Shown one piece after another: positions 17,454 to 25,797 of a stretch of DNA of 64,000 bases (within the stretch, counting starts at the first letter, position 1; each line of letters begins with the position of its first letter). The translations under genes were made by a program, and so were the position numbers. Source of the stretch: Mycobacterium simiae (GTDB lineage: Bacteria > Actinomycetota > Actinomycetes > Mycobacteriales > Mycobacteriaceae); the NCBI RefSeq assembly GCF_010727605.1, contig NZ_AP022568.1, positions 4,836,001 through 4,900,000 on the forward strand, given 5' to 3'. The notes beneath the pieces were generated by a model that was not told where the DNA came from, did not search any database, and worked only from the letters and a program-made list of their open reading frames with translations.

Positions 17454-20444
17454 GTGACCAAACCCACCACCGAGCGCCCCCGGCTGCCCAGCGTCGGTCG
17501 GCTCGGTTTGGTCGATCCGCGCGCCGGTGACCGGCTGCGACAGTTGGGTTGGGCCACCCAGGACGACAAGGCGCACGTCGACCTGCTGTGGGCGTTATCG
17601 CGCGCGCCGGACCCGGATGCGGCGTTGCGGGCCCTCGTTCGGCTCTCCGAGAACCCGGACGCCGACTGGGATGAGCTCAATGCCGCCCTGCTCACCGAGC
17701 GGCCGTTACGCGGGCGGCTGTTCTCGGTACTGGGGTCGTCATTGGCGCTGGGGGACCATCTCGCCGCCAACCCGCAGTCCTGGAAGCTGCTGCGCGGCAA
17801 CGTCAAATTGCCCACCCGCGACCAACTGCACCAGGCATTCATCGAATGCGTCGGCGACGCGCTGGCCGACCCAAACTCGGTGGTGCCCGCGCTGTCCACC
17901 CGGTACCGCGACCATCTGCTGGTGCTGGCCGCCCTCGACCTGGCAGCGACGGTCGAGGACGAACCGGTGCTGCCGTTTCCGGTGGTCGGCGCGCAGCTGG
18001 CGGACACCGCCGACGCGGTGCTGGCCGCGTCGCTGCGGGCCGCCGAAGCCACCGTGTGCGGCGATCGCACACCGCCGCGGCTGGCCGTCATCGCGATGGG
18101 CAAATGCGGTGCCCGCGAGCTGAACTACGTCAGCGACGTCGACATCATCTTCGTCGCCGAACAGGCCGACGCGCTGTCCACCCGGGTGGCCACCGAGATG
18201 ATGCGGGTGGCGTCGACGGCCTGCTTCCAAGTGGACGCCGGGTTGCGGCCGGAGGGCCGCAGCGGCGAGCTGGTTCGCACGGTCGAGTCGCACGTCGCCT
18301 ACTACAAGCGCTGGGCGAAGACCTGGGAGTTCCAGGCGCTGATGAAGGCCCGAGCCGCCGCCGGCGATGCCGAACTGGCCAAGCGATACCTGGACGAGTT
18401 GATGCCCATGGTCTGGATCGCCTGCGAGCGTGCGGACTTCGTGGGCGAAGTGCAGGCCATGCGGCGTCGGGTCGAGCAGCTGGTGCCGTCGGAGGTCCGC
18501 GCCCGCGAACTCAAGCTCGGCAGCGGCGGACTGCGCGACGTGGAGTTCGCGGTGCAGCTGCTGCAGCTGGTGCACGGCCGCAATGACGAATCGCTGCATG
18601 TGGCGTCCACGGTCGATGCCCTGGCCGCGCTGGGCGCGGGCGGGTATGTCGGCCGCGAGGACGCGGCGAACTTGACGGCCTCGTACGAGTTTCTGCGGCT
18701 GCTCGAACACCGGCTGCAACTGCAACGGCTCAAGCGCACCCACCTACTGCCGGAGGCCGACGACGAGGAGGCGGTGCGCTGGCTGGCGCGCGCGGCCCAC
18801 ATCCGTCCGGACGGCCGGCACGACGCGGCCGGGGTGTTGCGCGAGGAGCTCAAACACCAGAACGTGCGGGTGTCCCAGCTGCACGCCAAGCTCTTCTACC
18901 AGCCTCTGCTGGAGTCGATCGGCCCGCCGGGGCTGGAGATCGCGCACGGTATGACGGCCGAGGCGGCCGAACGTCAGCTTGCCGCACTGGGTTACGAGGG
19001 GCCGCAGACCGCGCTCAAACACATGTCGGCGTTGGTCAACCTCAGCGGTCGTCGCGGCCGCGTGCAGTCGGTGCTGCTGCCCCGGCTGCTCAACTGGATG
19101 TCCTATGCCCCGGACCCCGATGCTGGACTGCTGGCCTACCGCCGGCTGTCCGAGTCGCTGGCCGCCGAGAGCTGGTACCTGTCCACGCTGCGCGACAAGC
19201 CGGCGGTGGCCCGGCGGCTGATGCACGTGTTGGGAACGTCGACGTACGTGCCGGACCTGCTGATGCGTGCGCCGCGGGTGATCCAGGATTACGGGGACGG
19301 GCCGGCCGGCCCGAAACTGCTCGAGACCGAGCCCGAGGTGGTGGCTCGCGCGCTGGTCGCCTCGGCGGCCCGGCACCCCGATCCGGTGCGGGCCATCGCG
19401 GGCGCCCGCACCCTGCGCCGCCGTGAACTGGCCCGGATCGGATCGGCGGATCTGCTCGGCATGCTCGAGGTTCGCGAGGTGTGCAAGGCGCTGACGTCGG
19501 TGTGGGTGGCGGTGCTGCAGGCCGCGTTGGAGGCGTTGACCCGGGCCAACTTGCCCGCGGACGGCTCCAACAAAGGAAAGGCGCCGGCGGCGATCGCGGT
19601 GATCGGCATGGGCAGGTTGGGTGGGGCCGAGCTGGGCTACGGCTCCGATGCCGACGTCATGTTCGTCTGTGAGGCGGCCCACGGCGTGGACGACGCGGCC
19701 GCGGTCAAGTGGGCAACGTCGGTCGCCGAGCAGGTGCGTTCTCTGCTGGGGACGCCCAGCGTCGACCCGCCGTTAGAGGTCGACGCGAACCTGCGACCCG
19801 AGGGCCGCAGCGGGGCGCTGGTCCGCACCCTGGGGTCCTACGCCGCCTACTACGAGCAATGGGCGCAACCGTGGGAGATTCAGGCGCTGCTGCGCGCCCA
19901 CGCGGTGGCCGGCGACCAGGAGTTGGGTGAGCGGTTCTTGCTGATGGCCGACAAGACGCGCTATCCCGCCGACGGGGTGTCAGCCGAAGCGGTGCACGAG
20001 ATTCGGCGGATGAAGGCCCGCGTCGAATCCGAACGCCTGCCGCGCGGCGCGGATCCCAACACGCACACCAAGCTGGGTCGCGGGGGATTGGCCGACGTCG
20101 AGTGGACGGTCCAGCTGCTGCAACTGCAGCACGCGCACGACATTCCGGGCTTGCACAACACCTCGACGCTGGAGTCGCTGGACGTGATCGCCGCGACCGG
20201 GCTGGTCCCCGCCGACGAGGTGGATCTGCTGCGCCAGGCTTGGCTGACCGCCACCCGGGCCCGCAACGCGCTGGTTCTGGTCAAGGGCAAACCGACCGAC
20301 CAGTTGCCCGGTCCCGGGCGTCAGCTCAACGCGGTCGCCGTCGCGGCCGGCTGGCACAACGACGACGGAAGTGAGTTCTTGGATAACTACCTGCGCGTGA
20401 CACGTCGTGCAAAAGCGGTGGTACGCAAGGTGTTCGGGACTTGA
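17454..20444 (+). CDS. glnE: Bifunctional glutamine synthetase adenylyltransferase/deadenylase
   Basis: The 996-aa GlnE has two nucleotidyltransferase domains in tandem. The N-terminal deadenylylase domain has [19 protein letters not shown] near residue 210 and the C-terminal adenylylase domain has [19 protein letters not shown] near 725; each is followed by an LRPEGRSG motif. It attaches and removes AMP on GlnA1 according to nitrogen status and is essential in M. tuberculosis. The GTG at 17454 gives a length close to the 994 aa of the known orthologue. Its TGA overlaps the TTG start of the thioesterase gene, suggesting read-on translation. Confidence 0.97.
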   Translation: MTKPTTERPRLPSVGRLGLVDPRAGDRLRQLGWATQDDKAHVDLLWALSRAPDPDAALRALVRLSENPDADWDELNAALLTERPLRGRLFSVLGSSLALGDHLAANPQSWKLLRGNVKLPTRDQLHQAFIECVGDALADPNSVVPALSTRYRDHLLVLAALDLAATVEDEPVLPFPVVGAQLADTADAVLAASLRAAEATVCGDRTPPRLAVIAMGKCGARELNYVSDVDIIFVAEQADALSTRVATEMMRVASTACFQVDAGLRPEGRSGELVRTVESHVAYYKRWAKTWEFQALMKARAAAGDAELAKRYLDELMPMVWIACERADFVGEVQAMRRRVEQLVPSEVRARELKLGSGGLRDVEFAVQLLQLVHGRNDESLHVASTVDALAALGAGGYVGREDAANLTASYEFLRLLEHRLQLQRLKRTHLLPEADDEEAVRWLARAAHIRPDGRHDAAGVLREELKHQNVRVSQLHAKLFYQPLLESIGPPGLEIAHGMTAEAAERQLAALGYEGPQTALKHMSALVNLSGRRGRVQSVLLPRLLNWMSYAPDPDAGLLAYRRLSESLAAESWYLSTLRDKPAVARRLMHVLGTSTYVPDLLMRAPRVIQDYGDGPAGPKLLETEPEVVARALVASAARHPDPVRAIAGARTLRRRELARIGSADLLGMLEVREVCKALTSVWVAVLQAALEALTRANLPADGSNKGKAPAAIAVIGMGRLGGAELGYGSDADVMFVCEAAHGVDDAAAVKWATSVAEQVRSLLGTPSVDPPLEVDANLRPEGRSGALVRTLGSYAAYYEQWAQPWEIQALLRAHAVAGDQELGERFLLMADKTRYPADGVSAEAVHEIRRMKARVESERLPRGADPNTHTKLGRGGLADVEWTVQLLQLQHAHDIPGLHNTSTLESLDVIAATGLVPADEVDLLRQAWLTATRARNALVLVKGKPTDQLPGPGRQLNAVAVAAGWHNDDGSEFLDNYLRVTRRAKAVVRKVFGT

Positions 20445-21085
20445 GTCAGGGAGCCGGCGCGTTCGACGCGATGTTCGAGGTGCTCAGCACCGCCGAGGCT
20501 GACCGGGTGACGGGTCTCTACGCGCCGTTGGCCGATGCGGTTCGCGAACTCATCGACGCCACCATCCGCACCGAGGCCGACGACGATGCCGTCGCTCACG
20601 CGCGCACTCAGATCGAGGCCGTCACCCAGCTGCTGCGTCAACGGACCCGGCCGGTCGGAGTCACCTTTCGGGTCGGCGATCGTCCGCTGCCGTTGGGCAA
20701 CGCGGCGATCGGTTTGTGCAACCCGATCGCCCCGCCGGTCGTCGTGCACCACGACGGTGACGGGCGCTGCTGGAGCGACTTCGTCCTAGGGGCGGCCTAC
20801 GAGGGCCCGCCCGGCCGGGTGCACGGCGGCGTGAGCGCCCTTGTCCTCGACCACATGCTCGGCGAGGCGGCCAGTGAGGGATTGTCCCGGGCGCGCTTCA
20901 CCGGAACCATCACCGTGAAGTACCTGCGCGGCACGCCGTTGGGCCCGCTTCGTTGCGAAGCCTGGATCGACCGCACCGAACGCGCCAAAGCCTTTGCGAA
21001 GGGCTTTATTTCGGATGCGGAAGGGGTGACCGTGGAGGCAGAAGGCGTCTTCATCGAACCGGCATGGGCGCGGGACATCGGATGA
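20441..21085 (+). CDS. PaaI-type hotdog thioesterase
   Basis: The 214-aa protein has a C-terminal hotdog domain (about 110-205) with the signature [20 protein letters not shown], the family's acidic catalytic region, and [12 protein letters not shown] after it. The N-terminal ~90 residues are helical and unassigned. Such proteins hydrolyse acyl-CoA thioesters; the substrate is unknown. The TTG start at 20441 is embedded in the glnE stop (TTGA); an ATG at 20471 would be an alternative ten codons in. The TGA overlaps the ATG of the following oxidoreductase, so the three genes look cotranscribed. Confidence 0.85.
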   Translation: MSQGAGAFDAMFEVLSTAEADRVTGLYAPLADAVRELIDATIRTEADDDAVAHARTQIEAVTQLLRQRTRPVGVTFRVGDRPLPLGNAAIGLCNPIAPPVVVHHDGDGRCWSDFVLGAAYEGPPGRVHGGVSALVLDHMLGEAASEGLSRARFTGTITVKYLRGTPLGPLRCEAWIDRTERAKAFAKGFISDAEGVTVEAEGVFIEPAWARDIG

Positions 21086-21942
21086 GGTTCTACATCAGCA
21101 GCGCGTTCCTGAATACCCGGGAGATCATCGAGATCGCCAAGGCCGCAGACGAACTCGGCTACGACGGCATCGGTATACCCGATCATGTGGTGAACCTGGA
21201 GACGCTCGACACGCCGTACCCGTACACCAAAGACGGGGAACGACGCTGGCAGCCGTTCACCGACTGGCCCGACCCGTGGGTGCTATCCGGCGCGCTGGCG
21301 CAGGTCACCACTCGGCTGCGATTCGTCACGACCGTGTACATCCCCGCGATGCGCAACCCCTACTTGGCGGCCAAAGCCATTGGCACGGCCGCGGTTTTGG
21401 CTTCGGGCCGGATCGAACTCGGTATCGGCGTCGGCTGGTGCCGCGAGGAGTTCGCATTGATGGGTGAACAATTCGACGCTCGCGGCAAACGCACCGACGA
21501 GATGATCGAGCTGATGAAGGCGCTGTGGTCGCCCGGCTGGACAGAATTCGACGGCGACTTCTACACCGCGCCGCGATTGGAGATGCAGCCGACGCCGCCG
21601 CCCATCCCGGTCTACGTCGGCGGGCTCAGCGACGCAGCACTGCGCCGGGCCGCCCGCAACGATGGCTGGATCGGCGACCTGATCAACACCGAACGCGCGC
21701 TGGAAGCGGTGGGTAAGCTGCGCGAGCTGCGCCGCGAAAAGGGTTTGACGATGGACGATTTCACCATCCTGACCCCGTTGACCGATGCCGTCACCACCGC
21801 GGATTATCGGCGTGTCGAGGAGGCCGGGGTCCAGGGCATCATCACGATGCCCTGGATGTTCTATGCCGGCCCCGATGCCTCGCTCGACGACAAGATCGAC
21901 GGCATGCAGCGGTTCCGCAAGGACCTCGGACTCGACGCCTAG
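21082..21942 (+). CDS. LLM-class (F420-dependent type) oxidoreductase
   Basis: The 286-aa luciferase-like monooxygenase-superfamily protein has the TIM-barrel landmarks of F420-dependent mycobacterial enzymes: YDGIGIPDHV near residue 30, GRIELGIGVGWCREEFALMG near 110, KRTDEMIELMKALW near 140 and PPPIPVYVGGLSDAALRRAA near 170. The cofactor (F420 or FMN) cannot be decided from motifs alone; F420 is likely given the genus. ATG 21082 overlaps the thioesterase stop (ATGA). Joint expression with a thioesterase suggests work on acyl-CoA or lipid-derived substrates, which is inference. Confidence 0.88.
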   Translation: MRFYISSAFLNTREIIEIAKAADELGYDGIGIPDHVVNLETLDTPYPYTKDGERRWQPFTDWPDPWVLSGALAQVTTRLRFVTTVYIPAMRNPYLAAKAIGTAAVLASGRIELGIGVGWCREEFALMGEQFDARGKRTDEMIELMKALWSPGWTEFDGDFYTAPRLEMQPTPPPIPVYVGGLSDAALRRAARNDGWIGDLINTERALEAVGKLRELRREKGLTMDDFTILTPLTDAVTTADYRRVEEAGVQGIITMPWMFYAGPDASLDDKIDGMQRFRKDLGLDA

Positions 21943-21974
21943 ACGGCGAGTAACGGCGCGGCCATACTCGACGC

Positions 21975-22190
21975 ATGCCCTTCACGGTGGTGTTCAGTAA
22001 CGGCGAACCGCGCGACTATGGCGTTTTCGACAAGTATCAAGTCACCGATGCCGGTGTGCTGGTCATCGACATGCATCGCGCAGACGTCAAGCGACACTAC
22101 ATCGCCCCTGGCAGCTGGCTCGAGCTTGTCGAGGTGGCCGACGACAAACCTGCCAGCGCATCGCGAGGAGTGCTTGGGGTCAGACCGTGA
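21975..22190 (+). CDS. Conserved hypothetical protein, 71 aa
   Basis: The small soluble protein starts MPFTVVFSNGEPRDY and continues with VFDKYQVTDAGVLVIDM, then HYIAPGSWLELVEV. The alternating hydrophobic pattern suggests an all-beta fold. No known motif is recognised. It starts 32 bases after the oxidoreductase and its TGA overlaps the GTG of the lipoprotein gene (GTGA), supporting genuine translation as part of the same unit. Confidence 0.72.
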   Translation: MPFTVVFSNGEPRDYGVFDKYQVTDAGVLVIDMHRADVKRHYIAPGSWLELVEVADDKPASASRGVLGVRP

Positions 22191-22681
22191 GGTGGGCCCG
22201 CGTCGTGGCGGTGGCCGCCGCCCTCGTCGCGGCGGGCTGCGGTGGTTCACCGAATCCGACCACCGCGTCGGGAAGCAAGACCGTGACGGCCTCGGTCTCC
22301 GAGGCGACGACGACGTCGAGCGGTGTCATAGACCTGCGGGCGCTGATCCCCACTCCGGCGGGTGTCCAGCGCACGGACGGCCCGGACACCCTTGCCGACA
22401 ATGGCATCGGTGACATCGGTGGCATCCATCTGCACTTCCTGGTCGCCGGGTCGCCGAGCGACGTCATGGCCGCGTACAAGGACGCCCTGGAGGGTGCGCA
22501 CTGGGCGGTGACCGTGCAGAGTTCGGGTGGCAGTGGAGGCGGCGGCGGTGCGACCTACACGGGGACCAACGGAGCGGTTTACGGCGTGTTCTCCGGTGGC
22601 GGCTACGCCTCTAGCACCGATATCGACGCGTGCGCGTGGCCGGTCAAGCCGGCGAATCCCCACTGCGGCCACCACGGCTAG
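22187..22681 (+). CDS. Lipoprotein, unknown function
   Basis: The 164-aa product starts with GTG and carries a short lipoprotein leader ending in the lipobox LVAAGC (Cys at about residue 18). The mature region has a Thr/Ser-rich linker, then a folded part with DLRALIPTPAGVQRTDGP, GGIHLHFLVAGSPSDVMAAY and a Gly-rich loop (SGGSGGGGGATYTG). Two cysteines near the C-terminus (ACAWPVKPANPHCG) may form a disulfide. I do not recognise a functional family. It is coupled to the 71-aa gene and ends about 117 bases before the flavoprotein gene. Confidence 0.75.
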   Translation: MRWARVVAVAAALVAAGCGGSPNPTTASGSKTVTASVSEATTTSSGVIDLRALIPTPAGVQRTDGPDTLADNGIGDIGGIHLHFLVAGSPSDVMAAYKDALEGAHWAVTVQSSGGSGGGGGATYTGTNGAVYGVFSGGGYASSTDIDACAWPVKPANPHCGHHG

Positions 22682-22747
22682 GCCGTCAACATGATTCGCT
22701 GACCGCACGCGGCTCTCGTGGCGGGGATGCAGACCGGCCGGACAATC

Positions 22748-22774
22748 GGTATCGTCATACCGTACAGCAATACC
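22748..22774. promoter_or_regulatory. Putative TetR operator upstream of the flavoprotein gene
   Basis: The stretch contains GGTAT (22748-22752), ATACC (22757-22761) and ATACC (22770-22774). The reverse complement of 22757-22774, GGTATTGCTGTACGGTAT, matches 14 of 18 positions of the site before the TetR gene (24224-24241). It ends 24 bases before the flavoprotein ATG. Shared sites before a regulator and its neighbour are typical of local TetR autoregulation; binding is not shown. Confidence 0.55.
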
Positions 22775-22798
22775 TAGCTAACTGGCGGGAGACTTCTG

Positions 22799-24196
22799 AT
22801 GGCATCATGGCAGCACGCACTGCCGGAATTTCGAGGCGCTCTGCGCGGGCCGGTCTACACCGCCGACGACCCGGCGTACGGCGACGAGGTGGCGGTCTTC
22901 AACCTGGCAGTACGACACCGGCCGGCGGTGGTCGTCGGCGCTGCCGATGCCTGCGATGTCACCACGGCGGTGCGCTTCGCGGCCCGTCACGGGCTGAATA
23001 CCGCCGTCCTCAACACTGGCCACGGACCCGTCGTGGCGGCTGACGAGGACACGTTGATGCTCAACACGCGCCGGTTGTCCTCAATTGCCATCGATGCCGA
23101 AAGGCAGACAGCGAGAGTCGAATCCGGTGTTCGATTCAGCGAACTCGTGGAAGCTGCCGCGGTGCACGGACTGGCCCCGCTGCCCGGTTCCTCGCCCGGC
23201 GTCGGCGTGGTGGGCTACACCCTCAGCGGAGGGGCCAGCCTGACGATGGGGCGCAAGTACGGCTGGGCGGCCGACCATGTCAGTTCTATCGACGTCGTCA
23301 CCGCAGACGGTCAATTACATTGTGTTTCACCACTGTTCAAGCCCGAACTCTTTAGTTCCTTATTGGGCGGCAAAAGCAATTTCGGAGTCGTGGTGGCGAT
23401 GGAATTCACGCTCTTTCCGGTGCGGTCGCTGTACGCGGGTGCGCTGTTCTACTCCGGTACGCACACTCTGGAGGTGTTGCAGGCCTACCGAGAACTGACC
23501 GCCTCGGCACCCGACGAGCTGACGACCGGCTTCGCGCTGCTGAACTTTCCTCCCATGCCCGGGCTTCCGCCCTTTATGCAAGGACAGCTGACCGCGTCGG
23601 TACGGGTGTCGTACGTCGGTGATGCGCATGCCGGTGCCCGGCTGATCGAGCCACTGCGCCTGGCGGCTCCGTTGTTGGCGGACACCGTAGCCAGCATTCC
23701 GTATACCCAATTCGGTTGCATCAGCAACGATCCCACCGAGCCCGCCGCCGCGGTGGAGCGGTTCGGACTGCTGCGGGAACTGACCGAAGACACCGTGAAA
23801 GCGATCGTCGATGCGGTGGGTCCGGAGTCTGGCAGCACCATCAACATTGTCGATATCCGGCATCTGCAAGGAGCTTTCGGCAAGTCCGCACCGTTTCCCA
23901 ACGCGGTTGGTGCCCGCGATGCCGCTTATGCGATGTTCGGTCTGACGGTGGTGCCGCCCGGGCAAGACGTCGCGGCCTATCGAGAAGCCGGCAGCGAATT
24001 GATTGCGGCCCTTCGCCCTTGGCTGCACGACAGGTCCAGCCCGAGCTTCATCGGACCGGCCGACGCGTCCGAGGAGGGCACCAGGCGGGCCTACGATCCG
24101 GCGGTCTATGAGCAGTTGCGGTGGACCAAGGCAATGTACGACCCGGACAACAGGTTTCGGATCAACCACAATATCCGACCGAGTTTCACCGCCTAG
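22799..24196 (+). CDS. FAD-linked oxidoreductase, BBE-like / PCMH domain
   Basis: The 465-aa flavoprotein resembles the berberine bridge enzyme/6-hydroxynicotine oxidase group. The N-terminal PCMH FAD-binding domain shows NTGHGPVVAA (His at the usual 8-alpha-histidyl flavin site), VESGVRFSELVEAA, LPGSSPGVGVVGYTLSGGA and GRKYGWAADHV. The C-terminal BBE-type tail reads YDPDNRFRINHNI. The second, cysteinyl flavin link of bicovalent members seems absent (SGGASLTMG instead of a Cys motif). The substrate is unknown. GGGAGA lies 8 bases before ATG 22799. The downstream TetR gene and matching operator-like sites suggest induction by a small molecule. Confidence 0.88.
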   Translation: MASWQHALPEFRGALRGPVYTADDPAYGDEVAVFNLAVRHRPAVVVGAADACDVTTAVRFAARHGLNTAVLNTGHGPVVAADEDTLMLNTRRLSSIAIDAERQTARVESGVRFSELVEAAAVHGLAPLPGSSPGVGVVGYTLSGGASLTMGRKYGWAADHVSSIDVVTADGQLHCVSPLFKPELFSSLLGGKSNFGVVVAMEFTLFPVRSLYAGALFYSGTHTLEVLQAYRELTASAPDELTTGFALLNFPPMPGLPPFMQGQLTASVRVSYVGDAHAGARLIEPLRLAAPLLADTVASIPYTQFGCISNDPTEPAAAVERFGLLRELTEDTVKAIVDAVGPESGSTINIVDIRHLQGAFGKSAPFPNAVGARDAAYAMFGLTVVPPGQDVAAYREAGSELIAALRPWLHDRSSPSFIGPADASEEGTRRAYDPAVYEQLRWTKAMYDPDNRFRINHNIRPSFTA

Positions 24197-24223
24197 GAAC
24201 CGCAGAGCGAGCCGATCATTGGC

Positions 24224-24241
24224 GGTATGGCAGTACCATAT
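24224..24241. promoter_or_regulatory. Putative TetR operator immediately upstream of the TetR gene
   Basis: GGTATGGCAGTACCATAT contains the imperfect palindrome TATGGnAnTnCCATA (24226-24240) and ends four bases before the TetR ATG. It shares 14 of 18 bases with the inverted site at 22757-22774. The position is suited to autorepression. Confidence 0.55.
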
Positions 24242-24245
24242 AACA

Positions 24246-24857
24246 ATGCCAGCGAGACGCCAGACCCGTCGGGCCGGCGGAGCGCGCCGGACGGCAGCCC
24301 TTGAGGCCGCCGTCCGGGTGCTGGCCGAGCGGGGTTACGAAAATGCCCGCTTCGCCGACGTTGCGCAGGTCAGCGGCGTGGCCATCAGCACGCTGCAGAA
24401 CTACTTCGGCTCGCGCGAGGACATGCTGATCGAGGCCATGCGGTACGCGACCGAGGCGGAGGTCGCCGCTCTCGAAGCAGTGGCCGGGCGGGAGAAGGAT
24501 CCGTGGAATCGCCTGGTAGCGATGATCGATCGCAACCTGAACACGCCCGTCGGCAACCATCAGGTGCTGGTGGAGTTCTGGCGTTCAGGAATTCGTGATG
24601 CCGAATTGCGGGACTACGGCGAGGAAGGCTGGTTCCGCTACCGGGCGCCGTTTCTGCGGACCGTGATCGAGGGTCGTGACGCCGGTGCCTTCGCGCCGGC
24701 GGTCGCTCCCGAAGATCTCGTCGATCTGTTGTTCGCCGCACTGGTCGGCGGCATGGTGCCCCGGGTGCTGCGGTTTCCCAGCCCGACGGCCGATCGATTC
24801 CGCACGGCGTTGCTGCGCCAGCTGGCCCAGATGCTGGGCCGCCCCGGATACCAGTAG
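24246..24857 (+). CDS. TetR-family transcriptional regulator
   Basis: The 203-aa protein has an N-terminal helix-turn-helix (residues 18-62): ALEAAVRVLAERGYENARF, then VAQVSGVAISTLQNYFGSRE, the standard TetR pattern. The C-terminal ligand domain has VEFWRSGIRDAEL and DLVDLLFAALVGGMVPRVL. It lies 49 bases after the flavoprotein gene, same strand. Two closely similar palindromic elements, one before each gene, make it the probable local repressor. No ligand can be predicted. ATG 24246 lacks an obvious Shine-Dalgarno, so translation may depend on a very short leader. Confidence 0.92.
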   Translation: MPARRQTRRAGGARRTAALEAAVRVLAERGYENARFADVAQVSGVAISTLQNYFGSREDMLIEAMRYATEAEVAALEAVAGREKDPWNRLVAMIDRNLNTPVGNHQVLVEFWRSGIRDAELRDYGEEGWFRYRAPFLRTVIEGRDAGAFAPAVAPEDLVDLLFAALVGGMVPRVLRFPSPTADRFRTALLRQLAQMLGRPGYQ

Positions 24858-24875
24858 TCAGCGCTATTCAGCGTC

Positions 24876-24890
24876 CTAGCGCGACGCTAG
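24876..24890. terminator. Short hairpin between convergent TetR and secreted-protein genes
   Basis: CTAGCG-CGA-CGCTAG forms a perfect six-base-pair stem with a three-base loop. It overlaps the stop codon of the minus-strand gene and lies 19 bases after the TetR stop, so it could terminate both transcripts. There is no U-tract, which is common in mycobacteria. Confidence 0.35.
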
Positions 24891-25181
24891 GAGAGAGTGG
24901 CCCTCGTCTTGGCATCCGGCGATGAAGTCTGGCCCGGAGTCCACCCGGGCGATCTTGCCGCTCTTGAGATCGCCCATGAGAATCTGTTGGCAATATTGAG
25001 CGAGGTCGGTGGCGGGGTCCAATTGCACATGGTGCTGTTGAACCTGTTCATCGATGGCCTGTCTGCCTTGGCCGTAGGAGGGGGAGCCGGGATCAGCGGA
25101 TACCGCGGGCGCGAACAAGAATGCGGCGGCACCAACCACCGCCGCCAGCGTGACTCCGCGCTTCGTACTCACAAACGTCAT
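24876..25181 (-). CDS. Small secreted protein, 101 aa, unknown function
   Basis: The product has a clear Sec signal peptide (VTLAAVVGAAAFLFAPAVSA, cleavage expected after VSA at about residue 29). The mature helical domain of about 70 residues contains two cysteines (AQYCQQILM and IAGCQDEGH). The length, two Cys and Tyr-Cys context are typical of small exported mycobacterial proteins; no function is known. GAAGGTAGG just upstream acts as ribosome binding site. It is the last of three minus-strand exported-protein genes, 58 bases after the lipoprotein. Confidence 0.75.
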   Translation of the reverse strand: MTFVSTKRGVTLAAVVGAAAFLFAPAVSADPGSPSYGQGRQAIDEQVQQHHVQLDPATDLAQYCQQILMGDLKSGKIARVDSGPDFIAGCQDEGHSLLASR

Positions 25182-25239
25182 CCTACCTTCATGTCAGCCG
25201 CGTCACAGCCTCGTGGTTTTGCCGCGTATGCGGTGGTGC

Positions 25240-25779
25240 CTAAAAGGTCCACGAGCCGGAGGATTGAAGAACGAACCCGCGGTTCAGGATTGGGTCGATA
25301 CATGCGGTCAACCTGTCGGCGCCCACCAAGCATGTGGTGTTTGCGGCGGTGAGCTTCTGGCCGACGTTGAGCACTGGCGCGGTGATGACGGGGCAGGTGC
25401 CTTGGTAGAAGCCGTAGGGACCCAGATCGGAGTGAAGGGAGCTTGCCACGCCGACCCTTTCGCAGCCGTCTTGTCCGCGGGGAGCGCTTTCGGGCAGGCC
25501 GGGCAGCGGCCCGGTGCATTCGGCGCTGATGTGATCTGCTGGTCCGTTGGCCAGCGAGCCCCATCCACACTGCAGTCCATCCGGGGTTGCGAAAAACACT
25601 CCACCGCCACCGCGACCGAACTGCAGTGTGTACGCCACGAGATCCACCGATTGAAAGGCGTTGAGGTCAGGAAATTTTGGAGGTGCGGCCTTCGCAACAA
25701 CATGCCCGGCGTGGCAAGAACCCAGCCCGAGAACCGCGAAGATCCCGCTCGATATCGCGATGGCCATCCTCAGAAACAA
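25240..25779 (-). CDS. Lipoprotein with six-cysteine extracellular domain
   Basis: The 179-aa product has a leader ending in a lipobox, AVLGLGSC near residue 22. The mature domain carries FFATPDGLQCGWG, AECTG, GCERVG, GTCPV, TTCLV and TACIDP: six further cysteines likely in three disulfides. The F-x-TP-x-G-xx-C pattern recurs in mycobacterial secreted and lipoproteins of unknown role. It starts 18 bases after the end of the large upstream gene, so the pair looks cotranscribed. A partner role (anchoring, chaperone or immunity to the large protein) is possible but unsupported. Base composition is visibly less GC-rich than the flanks. Confidence 0.78.
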   Translation of the reverse strand: MFLRMAIAISSGIFAVLGLGSCHAGHVVAKAAPPKFPDLNAFQSVDLVAYTLQFGRGGGGVFFATPDGLQCGWGSLANGPADHISAECTGPLPGLPESAPRGQDGCERVGVASSLHSDLGPYGFYQGTCPVITAPVLNVGQKLTAANTTCLVGADRLTACIDPILNRGFVLQSSGSWTF

Positions 25780-25797
25780 CGTTGGGCCGCCTTGTGG

